A DNA stretch of 64,000 bases from the NCBI GenBank assembly GCA_037385045.1, contig JARRNJ010000017.1, positions 1-64,000 on the forward strand, read 5' to 3'. This DNA comes from JARRNJ01 sp037385045. GTDB taxonomy: Bacteria > Pseudomonadota > Gammaproteobacteria > JASBUN01. The notes below the pieces were generated by a model. The model had not been told where the DNA came from and did not search any database. It was given only the letters and a program-made list of their open reading frames with translations. Shown here piece by piece: positions 9,033-18,370 of this stretch (within the stretch, counting starts at the first letter, position 1; each line of letters opens with the position of its first letter). A program made the translations under genes and the position numbers.

Positions 9033-9696
9033 GTCCTTCCCCTGCGCGACGGTGCGTCACCGTCGACCCGTCGTCTTCCCGCGGTGGCGCTTCCTCGTCG
9101 TGGGGGAGCAGTTCCAGCGCCACCGAGGCGTAGGTGCGCATCGCCTGGGCGCGGCGATCGGCGACGCCCTCGAGGAAGTGGAGCGTCAACAGGACGGGAA
9201 TCGAGACGGCCAGCCCGACGCCGGTGGTGATCATTGCCTCCCAGATACCACCCGCCAGGGCCTGGGCGTCGACCCGGCCGCCGGCCTGTTCGATGACCAT
9301 AAAGGCTTTGATCATACCTATGATGGTGCCGAACAGGCCGAGCAGCGGTGCGGTGTTGCCGAGCACTTCGAGGGTGCGGAAGCCGCGTTCCATCGACTGC
9401 AGTTGCTGCGATCCGACGCGGGTGGCGACCCGGCCGAGGGCCCGGACATTCTGGGCCGCCGCTTCCACCAGGGCGCGCACCAGGGTTACCTCCGGGCCCT
9501 GCAGCGGCCCCAGCAACTCGCCGGCGGTGCCGGCGCGCAGCGCCCGGCGCAGCTGTGTCTCGAAGGCGCCGGGCGGTCGTGGCAGCAGCAGAAACCGCAG
9601 CAGCCGTTCGATGACGATCGCCAGCGCCACCACCGAGTACCCGGTCAGCACCCACACCACCGGTCCGCCTTTGTCGAAGATGTCGTATACCGTCAT
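9022..9696 (-). CDS. exbB: MotA/TolQ/ExbB proton channel protein
   Basis: ExbB-type inner-membrane protein of 224 residues with three predicted membrane segments (about 14-35, 108-130, 150-172) and the family signature around LGLFGTIIGMI and TGVGLAVSIPV. It forms the proton channel with ExbD. The start at 9696 overlaps the stop of the upstream membrane protein by four bases; a much longer open frame upstream is only antisense or out-of-frame sequence inside neighbouring genes. Confidence 0.95.
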   Translation of the reverse strand: MTVYDIFDKGGPVVWVLTGYSVVALAIVIERLLRFLLLPRPPGAFETQLRRALRAGTAGELLGPLQGPEVTLVRALVEAAAQNVRALGRVATRVGSQQLQSMERGFRTLEVLGNTAPLLGLFGTIIGMIKAFMVIEQAGGRVDAQALAGGIWEAMITTGVGLAVSIPVLLTLHFLEGVADRRAQAMRTYASVALELLPHDEEAPPREDDGSTVTHRRAGEGHAF

Positions 9697-10373
9697 GGCC
9701 GAATCCAACCCATTGCCGTTGCGCCGCCCAAAACCATCAACCCCACGCCGGCGGCTCTTTCCACGACGCCGCCCCACCGTTGCAGTGCGGCGCGCACCTG
9801 GAGGCCGAAGTGTGCCATCACCGCACCGAACACCAGGGCGGGCATGAGCACCGCCCCGACACCGAAGCCGAGGCCCAGCCACAGCCCGGACTGCCAGGCG
9901 GCGCTGGCGGCGGCCGCCACCAGGACCGTGGCGAGCGGCACACAGGGGTTGAGTCCCATCGAAGCGCCCATGGCGAACAGACCCAGAGGCATCGCTGCCG
10001 GGCGGCGCGGGTAGATCGTGGCGGTGACCTCGCCGCCGCGCGGCTGCGCGGCGCAGCGCCGCGAGGCACCGGCCCGCCGCCACAGCAACACGCCGACGAC
10101 GAGCGTCGCGCCGCCCAGCGCGATGGAGGCCGCGGCCGGGTCCAGCCAGGACGTCGCCGCGCGCCCGGCGGCGCCCGCCACGGCACCGAGTCCCGCGTAG
10201 GCGGCCAGCCGTCCGAGCGAGAAGGCCGCGATGGTTCGCCAGGCGCCGGGGTGGCTGCCGAGGAACACAGGTCCGAGGTAAGGCAGGCAAGTGACGTTGC
10301 ACGGTCCGGCGCCGAACACGAGCCCCATCAACAGCGCGCTGGAGAAGGTGAGGGCGACGGGCTCCACGTTCAT
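9693..10373 (-). CDS. DsbD/CcdA- or TauE/SafE-like membrane protein
   Basis: Polytopic inner-membrane protein of 226 residues. Near the N-terminus it has GPCNVTCLPYLGP and in the middle GLNPCVPLATV, a pair of membrane-embedded cysteine motifs like those of CcdA/DsbD thiol transporters and the cysteine-bearing TauE/SafE-like proteins found in cytochrome biogenesis loci. It could pass reducing equivalents to the periplasm or export a small solute. Its ATG overlaps the stop of the ferredoxin gene, so it is coupled to an electron-transfer protein. Redox function is inferred from the cysteines and the context. Confidence 0.7.
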   Translation of the reverse strand: MNVEPVALTFSSALLMGLVFGAGPCNVTCLPYLGPVFLGSHPGAWRTIAAFSLGRLAAYAGLGAVAGAAGRAATSWLDPAAASIALGGATLVVGVLLWRRAGASRRCAAQPRGGEVTATIYPRRPAAMPLGLFAMGASMGLNPCVPLATVLVAAAASAAWQSGLWLGLGFGVGAVLMPALVFGAVMAHFGLQVRAALQRWGGVVERAAGVGLMVLGGATAMGWIRP

Positions 10374-11401
10374 GGCTCCTGTTGACGGCGCTGCCGCCAC
10401 CAGGCGAGCAGGTTGGCCTGCTCCCAGCGCCCCTGTTTCTGTTTGCGCCGCTTGAAGTAGACGGGGTCCGAGGCGAACAGGGGGAGCGTCGCGTACTGGA
10501 GCTTGAGCGCGTCCTTGTCGGGACAGAATTCGACGCAGCGCCCGCATAGCGTGCAGTCGGCAAACACCACATCGCTTTTTTGCATTTCGGTGTGAATTTC
10601 GCGGATGTCCATCGGACAGGCCTTGGCGCACAGTCCGCACTTTTCACAGCGCGGTTTTGCCCGCTTGACCAACCGCACCAGTCCCAGCTTGCGAAAGACC
10701 GCATGCAGCGCCAGCATCGGGCAGATGCGGCAGAAGGGCTGGCGTACGAACAATCCGAAGGCGGTCATCAGGCCGAACAGGAATACGGCAATGGTCGAAA
10801 GAATGAAATAGCCGGCGCTGGAGCCGTCCACCACCAGCTGCGAGGTATCGCCGCCGGCCAGGGTGGTGAGCAGACGGCTGGGACAGATGCTGCAGTAGGG
10901 GCTGCCCAGCGCGTGGGACGTGACGCCCAGCCCGGTAAGCAGCGGCAGGCCGAATACCAACGCCAGCAGTATCACCCACTTGAGCGGGCGCACCCGGTCA
11001 ACCAGGGCCGCCGACAACGTTTCGTAGCGCCGCACTCCCAGCTTCTGGCCCGCCATGTGCAACACTTCCTGGAAGAATCCGAGCGGACAGACCCAGCCGC
11101 AGAACGCCTTGCTCAGCAGCACGAACAGCAGCAGGAAGGTTGCCAGGGTGATCAGGCTGGGAAGGAAAGCCGCGAGGAGGCTGCCGCCGGCGGTGAGGAC
11201 GCCGCCGGCGCGGTGATCCATCTGGTGCTGGAACGGGATCAGCGCGCAGTAGTCGGCGGTGTGTCCGTCGTAGGCGCACGCCAGGGCCGGCAGCGCCCCG
11301 GAAAGCTTGTCGGCGGCGTAGAAGCCGACCACCGTGGAGCCGTAGACCAGAAACATGAAGGCCGCCAATTGCACCAGCTTGCGCGTCACCGACAGGTTCA
11401 T
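10370..11401 (-). CDS. NapH/MauN/NosR-like membrane ferredoxin
   Basis: Membrane iron-sulfur protein of 343 residues. Four to five hydrophobic segments are interleaved with cysteine motifs typical of NapH/MauN/NosR C-terminal regions (CGWVCP, CSICP, CRICP). Two classical 4Fe-4S motifs follow near the C-terminus (CEKCGLCAKACP and CTLCGRCVEFCP). Such proteins take electrons from quinol or cytoplasmic donors and deliver them across the membrane. Here it sits between a periplasmic protein and a DsbD-like protein in a TonB receptor operon, so reduction of an imported metal or cofactor is the likeliest job. The start at 11401 overlaps the previous stop by four bases. Confidence 0.85.
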   Translation of the reverse strand: MNLSVTRKLVQLAAFMFLVYGSTVVGFYAADKLSGALPALACAYDGHTADYCALIPFQHQMDHRAGGVLTAGGSLLAAFLPSLITLATFLLLFVLLSKAFCGWVCPLGFFQEVLHMAGQKLGVRRYETLSAALVDRVRPLKWVILLALVFGLPLLTGLGVTSHALGSPYCSICPSRLLTTLAGGDTSQLVVDGSSAGYFILSTIAVFLFGLMTAFGLFVRQPFCRICPMLALHAVFRKLGLVRLVKRAKPRCEKCGLCAKACPMDIREIHTEMQKSDVVFADCTLCGRCVEFCPDKDALKLQYATLPLFASDPVYFKRRKQKQGRWEQANLLAWWRQRRQQEP

Positions 11402-12183
11402 GCCGCACCTCCCGCGCGCCGCCGGCCGGCCGCGCGAAGCACGCCCAGGCCGGTGAAGAAGCCTGCCGCCAGCACGGCCGCCGCCGCGGCGTTCGACTGC
11501 CAATGCCGGGGGTTGACGTAGTAGGGGGCGCTCAGCGTGGTGCGGTACACCTGGCGGCCGTCGCGGTACGTGGCAGCGAGCACCAGCTCGGCCGGCGGGT
11601 TTTTGCGGCGCCCGGGCGCCACCGAGGGGAAATCATCCGGCAGCTGGAACCGGACCCGGCCCCGGGCGTCGGTGCGCTGCTCGAGCCGGCTTCCGTGGCT
11701 GCTGGTCAGACGCACGGCGACGCCCGCCTGCGGGCGGCCTCGGTAGCGGAGCACGAAACGCGCACGCTGGCCGGTCTCGTAGTGCCAGTGCTCGCGCGGC
11801 AGCGGATCCGGCGCCAGCTCCAGCGCCGTTTTCACAGCGGCGGTCAATTCCGAGGGTGAATGCCCGGAGGGCTTGCCGAAGGCGAACAGGTAGCGCACCG
11901 CGCTCTCATGCACGTTGCCAGTGCGGCGCCGGGCTACCAGCGCGTGGTAGTTGTTCGCGCCGCTCGGGCGCGGGGTGACGCGCCCGGCTTTCAGGGCCAG
12001 CGGCCTGCGCTGCAGGCTCGGCAGCCAATACTCGACGCGGCCGCCGCTGCCGTCGCGCAGTTGCAGCGGCTGTGTGCCTCGATGGCTGGTGCCTTGTGGC
12101 GTCGCGGGGGCCCAGACCAGCAGGGCCTGTGCCGGCGTGACCGCGGTGCACAGGAGCGCCGCCCAGATCGTCCTTCCCACCAT
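11398..12183 (-). CDS. Periplasmic protein with C-terminal anchor, DUF4198-like
   Basis: Protein of 261 residues with a signal peptide (about 1-20), a beta-rich domain that includes a carboxypeptidase-regulatory or Ig-like segment (about 140-200, with GVAVRL...DARGRVRFQLP), and one hydrophobic segment close to the C-terminus (about 234-252) before an arginine-rich tail. This resembles DUF4198 proteins, often encoded next to metal uptake receptors, but the assignment is by pattern only. It has a GGGAGGGG ribosome-binding site 14 bases after the receptor gene, and its stop overlaps the ferredoxin start. It may accept the imported ligand in the periplasm. Confidence 0.6.
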   Translation of the reverse strand: MVGRTIWAALLCTAVTPAQALLVWAPATPQGTSHRGTQPLQLRDGSGGRVEYWLPSLQRRPLALKAGRVTPRPSGANNYHALVARRRTGNVHESAVRYLFAFGKPSGHSPSELTAAVKTALELAPDPLPREHWHYETGQRARFVLRYRGRPQAGVAVRLTSSHGSRLEQRTDARGRVRFQLPDDFPSVAPGRRKNPPAELVLAATYRDGRQVYRTTLSAPYYVNPRHWQSNAAAAAVLAAGFFTGLGVLRAAGRRRAGGAA

Positions 12184-12196
12184 CTCCCCTCCCGAT

Positions 12197-14362
12197 TCAA
12201 AAACGCGCGCTGACGCCCGCGGTGTAGGTGCGCCCCTGGTTGACGACGATGGACATATCTTCCGCGTTGTAGCGGCTGTCGCCGTTGGAGTCGTAAAACG
12301 CGCGCGCGGTGTTGTAGTAGAACTCGTCGAACAGGTTATCGACGCGGCCGAACACGGCCCAGTTGGCGCCGTGGGTTTTGCGCGCGTAGCTGGCCAGAAG
12401 ATTGACAACCGTGTGGCCGCCCACCTTCAGGCGGTTGAGTTCATCGGCGTAGTAGTCGGTGCTGTAATCGGCCTCCGTGGTTACCATCCAACCGTCCGCA
12501 GGTTTTACGTAGACCTTGATGTTGAGGTGATGCCGCGGCACCCGCGGCACCCGGTTGCCGGTGTTGTCGTAGGTGGTTGTCAGATATTCGGGCGGACAAC
12601 TCGGGCCATGGCAGGCCGGATTGTAGGCAGGATTGGCTGTCATCAGCTGATAATTGGGGTACTGCGTGTAGCGGGCGTCGATGTAGGTGTAGGCCAGGTC
12701 CCACACGACCCGACGCGCCGGGTCGCTGCGCAGCGACAGTTCCAGGCCGCGGTTGCGGACTCCCCCGATGTTCTCGAATTGTCCCTGCCCCACGTAGAGT
12801 CCGTTGCTGGCGTCGATGTAGTCGCGGCGGTTGATCTGGAACAGAGACAGATCGGCGTCGTGGGCTACGCCGAACAGCCGCAGTTTCAGCCGAAGTCCCA
12901 GTTCCATGTTAAGGGCGCGTTCGGCCTTGAGGTCGGGGTTGCCGGCGGTGTCGCCCAGTGGGCTGTAGCGCCCGGTGAACAGTTCCTGGACGCTGGGCGC
13001 GCGGAATCCGGTGGAGGCGTTGCCGTACAGGTCGGCGTTGGCGGTCAGCGCATAGTTGAAACCCAGGCGGTAGGAGGGGACGCGGAAGGTGCGCGAGTTG
13101 CTGTCCGATGGGGTGGCGTAGTCGCTGTAGTCCAGTGCGATGTGGTCGAAACGGGCATTGGCGGTGAAAGTGAGCGGCGTGACTGGCCGGTATTTGACCT
13201 CGCCGTAGACGGCCCGTACGTCTTCGTCAGTGCGGTTATCGCTGACCACATCCCCGGCGTTGACATGCTTCCAGGCGATGGGCACCAGCGCGGTGCTGCC
13301 GTTGTTGTAGCGGTTGGCGCGCAGATCCAGGCCTCCGAGCCAGGCCAGCGACTTGCCGCCGCGGCGCCATTCCATTTTCATGCCGCGCTGCACCTGGTCG
13401 TAGTCGTTGTGGTATTGATAGATATTCGGGTCCGCGTCGGTCGGCGCCGAAATGAAAGTGGTGTGGTCGGTGAACTGGTAAACGTTGGCAAGCAGGTTGC
13501 TTTGCCCGATGTCGCGCGAATACGACAGGAAGTATTTGCCCAGTTTGACGTCGAACTTGCGGGCGTAATCGTTGTACGCGGGGTTGGTACTCGTTGGGTC
13601 GTCTCTCGCGGCGGTGACGCCGTCGACGGTGCCGTGACTGTCCTTTTTTCGCCTGGCCGCCTCGAAGCCGAAGGTCAGGTCGCTATGGTCATCGATGTAG
13701 TACTGCAGTTTGCCGTTGAGATAGTCAGCGCGGTAGCCGGAGTCCTGGTAGTAGCCGTCGGCCTCGCGGCGTGAAATCTGAACGTGGGCGTTGTAATTGT
13801 CGGTCGCCCGGCCCAGCTGCGCGACTCCCTTCTTGTATCCGAAGCTGCCGAGTTCCGCATCCGCCTTTACGCCCTTGTGGCGTGCGCCCTTCTTCGTTGT
13901 GATGATCACGGCGCCGGCCAGGGCGTCGTTGCCGAACAGAAACGACGCCCCACCCTTGATCACTTTCACCGACTCGATGTTGTCGAGATCGATATTGACG
14001 CGGCCGGTGCGTTCGAATACGGGCACGCCGTCGATCACCACGGCGACGCCGGGATTTTCGCCCATGAACGTTTGGTTTTCCACGCCACGGATGTGGATCT
14101 TTATGGAATCTCCACTCTGCACCTCCGTGGTGATGCCGGGGATGCTCTGCAGCAGCAGCTGCAGATTCTCGGCGTGACTCGCGTCCACCTGGCGACCGCG
14201 GATCACGGCGATGCTCGAAGGTTCGCTGCGCTTGTTGTCAAAGCGATCAGCGATGGTGCTCGACTCGACGTGGATCACGCCGAGATCCTCGGCAGGGGCG
14301 GGCGGAAGGTACAGGCAGACAAGGCAGGCGGCGAACAGCAGCCTGGGGCCGGATTGGGACAT
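12197..14362 (-). CDS. TonB-dependent outer-membrane receptor
   Basis: Receptor of 721 residues: signal peptide (about 1-25), plug domain (about 45-160) with the motifs GDSIKIHIRGVE and VIKGGASFLFG, and a 22-strand beta-barrel ending in the terminal phenylalanine (VSARF) needed for outer-membrane insertion. The family imports siderophores, heme, cobalamin or metal chelates; the substrate cannot be read from the sequence. It is the first gene of an operon that also encodes its own ExbB, ExbD and TonB plus a redox module. The ATG at 14362 is used; a TTG one codon upstream is less likely. Confidence 0.95.
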   Translation of the reverse strand: MSQSGPRLLFAACLVCLYLPPAPAEDLGVIHVESSTIADRFDNKRSEPSSIAVIRGRQVDASHAENLQLLLQSIPGITTEVQSGDSIKIHIRGVENQTFMGENPGVAVVIDGVPVFERTGRVNIDLDNIESVKVIKGGASFLFGNDALAGAVIITTKKGARHKGVKADAELGSFGYKKGVAQLGRATDNYNAHVQISRREADGYYQDSGYRADYLNGKLQYYIDDHSDLTFGFEAARRKKDSHGTVDGVTAARDDPTSTNPAYNDYARKFDVKLGKYFLSYSRDIGQSNLLANVYQFTDHTTFISAPTDADPNIYQYHNDYDQVQRGMKMEWRRGGKSLAWLGGLDLRANRYNNGSTALVPIAWKHVNAGDVVSDNRTDEDVRAVYGEVKYRPVTPLTFTANARFDHIALDYSDYATPSDSNSRTFRVPSYRLGFNYALTANADLYGNASTGFRAPSVQELFTGRYSPLGDTAGNPDLKAERALNMELGLRLKLRLFGVAHDADLSLFQINRRDYIDASNGLYVGQGQFENIGGVRNRGLELSLRSDPARRVVWDLAYTYIDARYTQYPNYQLMTANPAYNPACHGPSCPPEYLTTTYDNTGNRVPRVPRHHLNIKVYVKPADGWMVTTEADYSTDYYADELNRLKVGGHTVVNLLASYARKTHGANWAVFGRVDNLFDEFYYNTARAFYDSNGDSRYNAEDMSIVVNQGRTYTAGVSARF

Positions 14363-14701
14363 CAAAGACTACCCCCAATTTCTGCGTTATTGTCATCGAG
14401 CCGAAGCTGTAAACGTCATCGGGCAATAAACCGTGCAGAGAGTGTGCCAATAGGTAAACGTATGAATGAAGGAGGAAGTTCTTCCGGATGGGCGGGGTGG
14501 ATTGCGGCATTTGGCGCAGTTCGGCACGGCAAACGCCGCACCGCCGCCTGTCCTGGCAGGGACAGCGCGCCCGCAATTGTGGTACCCTCCCCATGCCCTG
14601 GGTCTGGCTGGCGAGGCATGGCCGCCGGACTTCGAAATGGACGTCACAGTGCCCTATGCCGGGGTGTTGCAGATGCCCATGCTCGACCTGCCGGGATTGT
14701 A
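14363..14701. other. Divergent promoter region, receptor operon / HD-GYP gene
   Basis: No gene is supported here. It must hold the promoters for the receptor operon (minus) and the PAS-HD-GYP gene (plus). I did not find a convincing Fur box, cobalamin riboswitch or other named regulatory element by eye. Confidence 0.4.
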
Positions 14702-17173
14702 ATGAAAACGCGCAAGAAAGCCCTGCATATAGCCGGGTTGTACCTTCTGTTCGGTATCCTCTGGATTGCAGTTTCCGAAGCACTCGCCCATTACCTGGCG
14801 CCTACGTCCGCCGTTGGCGACTCCTGGAGCTGGCTCAACGGTTCGGTATTCGTCGCCGTTACCGCGGTGCTCCTCTACAAGGTGACCGAGCCGGTGCTGG
14901 CCCGTGCGCTGCGCAGCGCCAAGCGCGACGATGCGAAGACCGAGTTGGACTCGCTGTTCGACGCGCTGCCCAACGGTGTGCACGAATTGTCCCCGGACGG
15001 CCGCATTGTCTACGTCAATGAGGCGTATGCCCGGATGGCCGGTGTCCCGTGCCGGCGATTGTTGGGCATGCCGGTGTGGGAGCTGGTTAACGACCCGGTG
15101 AGGCGCGACTGGCTGCGCGACGAGCACTTCCCGCAGCTGCGCGAAGAACAGCCGCAGCCCACTCCATTCTACGAACGGGTGCGGCGCCCCGACGGCAGTA
15201 CCATCGAGGTGCGGCTTGACTGGGCCTACAAACGTGATGGTGACGGGCGCCTGACCGGTTTCATTGCAGTGGTGTCCGATATCACCGAATCCAAGCAGGC
15301 GGAGCAGGCACTGGTGGACAGCGAACGTCGCTTCCGTCAGCTGTTCGAGCACAACAAGGCGGTGGAGCTGCTTATCGACGCGGAAGACGGCCATATCGTC
15401 GACGCCAACCGCGCCGCAGAACGCTATTACGGCTACAGCGGCGACCAGCTGCGCGAGATGACCATCTACCAAATCAACACCCTGTCGCGGGATGAGGTCA
15501 ATGCGGAGATGCGGCGCGCAGCCGAGGAGCATCGCGACCATTTCTACTTTCGTCACCGCCTGGCAAACGGTGAGGTCCGGGACGTCGAGGTGCATTCCGG
15601 CCCGGTCACCATCGGCAAACAAACCATTCTCTATTCCATCGTTCACGACATTACGGAGCGGCGCCGCACCGAGGCGCGGTTGGTGGAGAGCGAGCAGCGT
15701 TTCCGTCATCTCTACGAAGGGGTGCCGATCGGTTACCAATCCCTCGGCGACGGTGCGCTACTGGCGGAAGTCAACCAGGCGTGGCTGGATCTGTTCAGTG
15801 TCACCCGGGAGCAGGCCATCGGGCGGCCGTTCGACGAATTCCTGGCACCGACGTCACGCGCGCGTTTCCGCGAGGCCTTCGACACCCAGCAGCGCACGGG
15901 TTCCGTAAAACACGTGTTGCTCACGACGCGGCCGATCGGCGGTCGGCAATTGATCGTTTCCTATGCCGGGCGTTCGGAACGACGCGGTGGCGCAAAACGG
16001 GGTCAGAACCACGGCATCCTCACCGACATCACCGCCCAGCAACACGCCTATGCATTGGTGCAGCGCAGCAATCGCGCGCTGCATACGCTGAGCCACTGCA
16101 ACGAAGCGATGATTCACGCCGTCAGCGAGGCTGACCTGCTCGAGGGTATCACCCGTTCCCTGGTGGCCACGGGCGGATACGCGGCCGCCTGGGTGGCTTT
16201 CGGCGACCAGCATGAGCTGCGTGTTGCCGAGGCCTATGCGCCTGATCCCGCGATCGCGAGTCGGATGAAGAACGAGTCGTCCGAGGCCCTGCTGGGTTGC
16301 GAGGAGGTGGCCAAGGCCGTGACCGCCGGGCGGCCGGTGCTGGCCCACTCCTGCAACGGTGCGCAGGTGTGCACCTGTTGGCGCGAGGTGATTGAGGACG
16401 TCGACGCATTCGCCATGGCGTTTCTGCCCTTGCGCGTCGCCGAAAACACCATCGGCGTGGTGGCTGTGTACGCCGCCGAACCGGAGGCATTCGATGCCGA
16501 GGAAACGGCTCTGCTGGGCGAGCTGGCCAATGATCTCGGCTACGGCATCAACATGCTGCGCACCCGTGATGAGCGCGACCAGATACGCGGTGCGCTCTCG
16601 AACGCACTGCTACAGACCGTCAAGGCGTTGTCGACCACGGTCGAAAAGCGCGACCCGTATACCGCCGGCCACCAGGAACGAGTATCGCGCCTGGCCGCCG
16701 CCATCGCCACGGCGATGGGCATGTCGCCCGAGCGGGTCGAGGGGGTTCGCTTGGGAGGCCTGATCCACGACATCGGCAAGATCTACATTCCCGCCGAGAT
16801 CCTCAACCGGCCGGGTGCGCTCACCGAAACCGAGTTCGCCATTGTCCGCAGTCATTCCGAGGTGGGTTACGAGATCATGAAGGATGTGGATTTCCCGTGG
16901 CCGGTGGCGGAGATGATCCTGCAGCACCATGAGCGCATGGATGGCAGCGGCTATCCGCGCGGACTCAAGGGCGACGAAATCATGCTTGAGGCACGCATTC
17001 TGGCGGTGGCTGATGCGGTCGAGTCGATCAGCGCCCACCGGCCCTACCGCGCCGCCCTCGGTTTCAAAGCGGCGGTCGACGAAATGGCCCGCGGCAAGGA
17101 GACATTGTACGATCCGGAGGTGGTCGATGTATGCATGCGCGTGATTCACGACCAGCATTTCCGCTGGAACTGA
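14702..17173 (+). CDS. Membrane PAS-PAS-PAS-GAF-HD-GYP phosphodiesterase
   Basis: Signalling protein of 823 residues that probably degrades c-di-GMP. Two membrane segments (about 9-29 and 43-62) are followed by three PAS domains (about 78-195, 205-320, 330-440), a GAF domain (about 460-600) and an HD-GYP domain (about 630-823). The catalytic signatures are intact: HDIGK near residue 688, and HHERMDGSGYPRG near 742-754. The start at 14702 is preferred because the protein then opens with its first membrane helix. A response regulator and a diguanylate cyclase follow on the same strand. Confidence 0.92.
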   Translation: MKTRKKALHIAGLYLLFGILWIAVSEALAHYLAPTSAVGDSWSWLNGSVFVAVTAVLLYKVTEPVLARALRSAKRDDAKTELDSLFDALPNGVHELSPDGRIVYVNEAYARMAGVPCRRLLGMPVWELVNDPVRRDWLRDEHFPQLREEQPQPTPFYERVRRPDGSTIEVRLDWAYKRDGDGRLTGFIAVVSDITESKQAEQALVDSERRFRQLFEHNKAVELLIDAEDGHIVDANRAAERYYGYSGDQLREMTIYQINTLSRDEVNAEMRRAAEEHRDHFYFRHRLANGEVRDVEVHSGPVTIGKQTILYSIVHDITERRRTEARLVESEQRFRHLYEGVPIGYQSLGDGALLAEVNQAWLDLFSVTREQAIGRPFDEFLAPTSRARFREAFDTQQRTGSVKHVLLTTRPIGGRQLIVSYAGRSERRGGAKRGQNHGILTDITAQQHAYALVQRSNRALHTLSHCNEAMIHAVSEADLLEGITRSLVATGGYAAAWVAFGDQHELRVAEAYAPDPAIASRMKNESSEALLGCEEVAKAVTAGRPVLAHSCNGAQVCTCWREVIEDVDAFAMAFLPLRVAENTIGVVAVYAAEPEAFDAEETALLGELANDLGYGINMLRTRDERDQIRGALSNALLQTVKALSTTVEKRDPYTAGHQERVSRLAAAIATAMGMSPERVEGVRLGGLIHDIGKIYIPAEILNRPGALTETEFAIVRSHSEVGYEIMKDVDFPWPVAEMILQHHERMDGSGYPRGLKGDEIMLEARILAVADAVESISAHRPYRAALGFKAAVDEMARGKETLYDPEVVDVCMRVIHDQHFRWN

Positions 17174-17374
17174 CGGCCGCGGGGCCGCAACGGCTTTCGC
17201 GCCGACTGGCGGCTCAACCCGCGCAACGGCCCGGCCCCGCCGCACGCGCGGGCGCCGCTATGGAACCGGTCGGCAACGCCGCGCACCTCATGGGCGGAAA
17301 GCGGCCGGCAGTGCGTGGTGTGGGCGGCCGAGCTGCATTACACTACCGGAATTTGACGGTACCGGGCCGGCCTC

Positions 17375-18370
17375 ATGCCAATTCCTGTGGTGATCTGCGA
17401 TGATTCGAGCTTTGCGCGGCAACAGATTGCGCGCTCCCTGCCGCGTGGCTGGGACGTCAGCGTAACCTTCGCTGCCTCGGGGCCGGAAGCGCTGGACGCC
17501 ATCCGCGCCGGCAAGGGCGATATCCTGTTTCTCGATCTCACGATGCCGGATATGGACGGCTTCGACGTGCTGGAGGTGATCCGGCGCGACGACCTGCCGG
17601 CGCTTGCGATTGTGGTTTCGGGCGACATTCAATCCGGGAGCCGCGCGCGCGTGGCCCAGCTAGGCGCCGTGGCGTTCCTGAAAAAACCGGTGGACCCGCA
17701 GGAATTGCGGCAAGTGCTCGACGAGTATGGTGTCCTCGGTGCGTTGACCGCGGCGCCCGTCGCGGCCGACTCACGCTTCGAGTTCGTCGACTGGTGCCAG
17801 GAGATTGCCAACGTGGCCATGGGCCGAGCGGTGAATCTGTTGGGCAAGGTCACCTCCGAGACGGCGGAGTTGTCCGTGCCGAAGGCGCACCTGCTGTCGC
17901 TCGCCGAGCTGCGCATGCTGGCATCCGGGCTCGCTGCCGAGGGTAGCTACTCCTACGTGTCCCAGGGGTTCATCGGTGCCGGTATTTCGGGCGAGACGGT
18001 GATCGTGTTCTACGACGCGGACGCGGTGGCGCTGGCCCGGCTGCTCAAATATGGGCAAGCCAGTGAGCGGCCGGAGATGGGCGAGTTGCTCATGGACATG
18101 AACAACCTGCTGGTCGGTGCTTTTCTCAAGAGTCTGTCGACGTTGCTCGACGTGAAATTCAGTCTCGGTCAACCGCGGCTGTGGACGCACGACGGCCGCT
18201 GGCCGGCGATGGTCAACGGCGAGGGGGACGCCGCGCGCAAGGTGCTCACCATTGAAATCGGCTATACGCTCGGGCCTGGACGTATCCGCTGCGATCAGCT
18301 GCTGATGATTACCGAGCAGTCGATCGCGTCGCTGCGGGAACGTGCCGCAATTGCCATGGAGGCGCCGTGA
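17375..18370 (+). CDS. Response regulator fused to CheC/CheX-like phosphatase domain
   Basis: Protein of 331 residues with an N-terminal receiver (about 4-118: acidic pair Asp9/Asp10, phospho-acceptor Asp54 in LFLDLTMPDMDG, Lys in FLKKPVD) and a C-terminal CheC-like domain (about 135-325). The CheC part has Glu143/Asn146 and a second Glu237 to Asn243/244 pattern, as in CheC-type phospho-aspartate phosphatases. It may dephosphorylate itself or CheY. Its stop overlaps the GTG start of the following diguanylate cyclase (GTGA), so the two are translated together and probably act in one pathway. Confidence 0.88.
   Translation: MPIPVVICDDSSFARQQIARSLPRGWDVSVTFAASGPEALDAIRAGKGDILFLDLTMPDMDGFDVLEVIRRDDLPALAIVVSGDIQSGSRARVAQLGAVAFLKKPVDPQELRQVLDEYGVLGALTAAPVAADSRFEFVDWCQEIANVAMGRAVNLLGKVTSETAELSVPKAHLLSLAELRMLASGLAAEGSYSYVSQGFIGAGISGETVIVFYDADAVALARLLKYGQASERPEMGELLMDMNNLLVGAFLKSLSTLLDVKFSLGQPRLWTHDGRWPAMVNGEGDAARKVLTIEIGYTLGPGRIRCDQLLMITEQSIASLRERAAIAMEAP

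Noticed and set aside
11951..13774. A 607-codon plus-strand open frame
   Set aside because: It is antisense to the TonB-dependent receptor, is Val/Gly/Ala-rich and lacks any domain. The receptor on the minus strand is certain.
14444..14456. TGTGCCAATAGGT, also present near 19836
   Set aside because: The 12-13 base match upstream of two unrelated genes could be a shared operator, but there is no symmetry and no third copy, so chance cannot be excluded.
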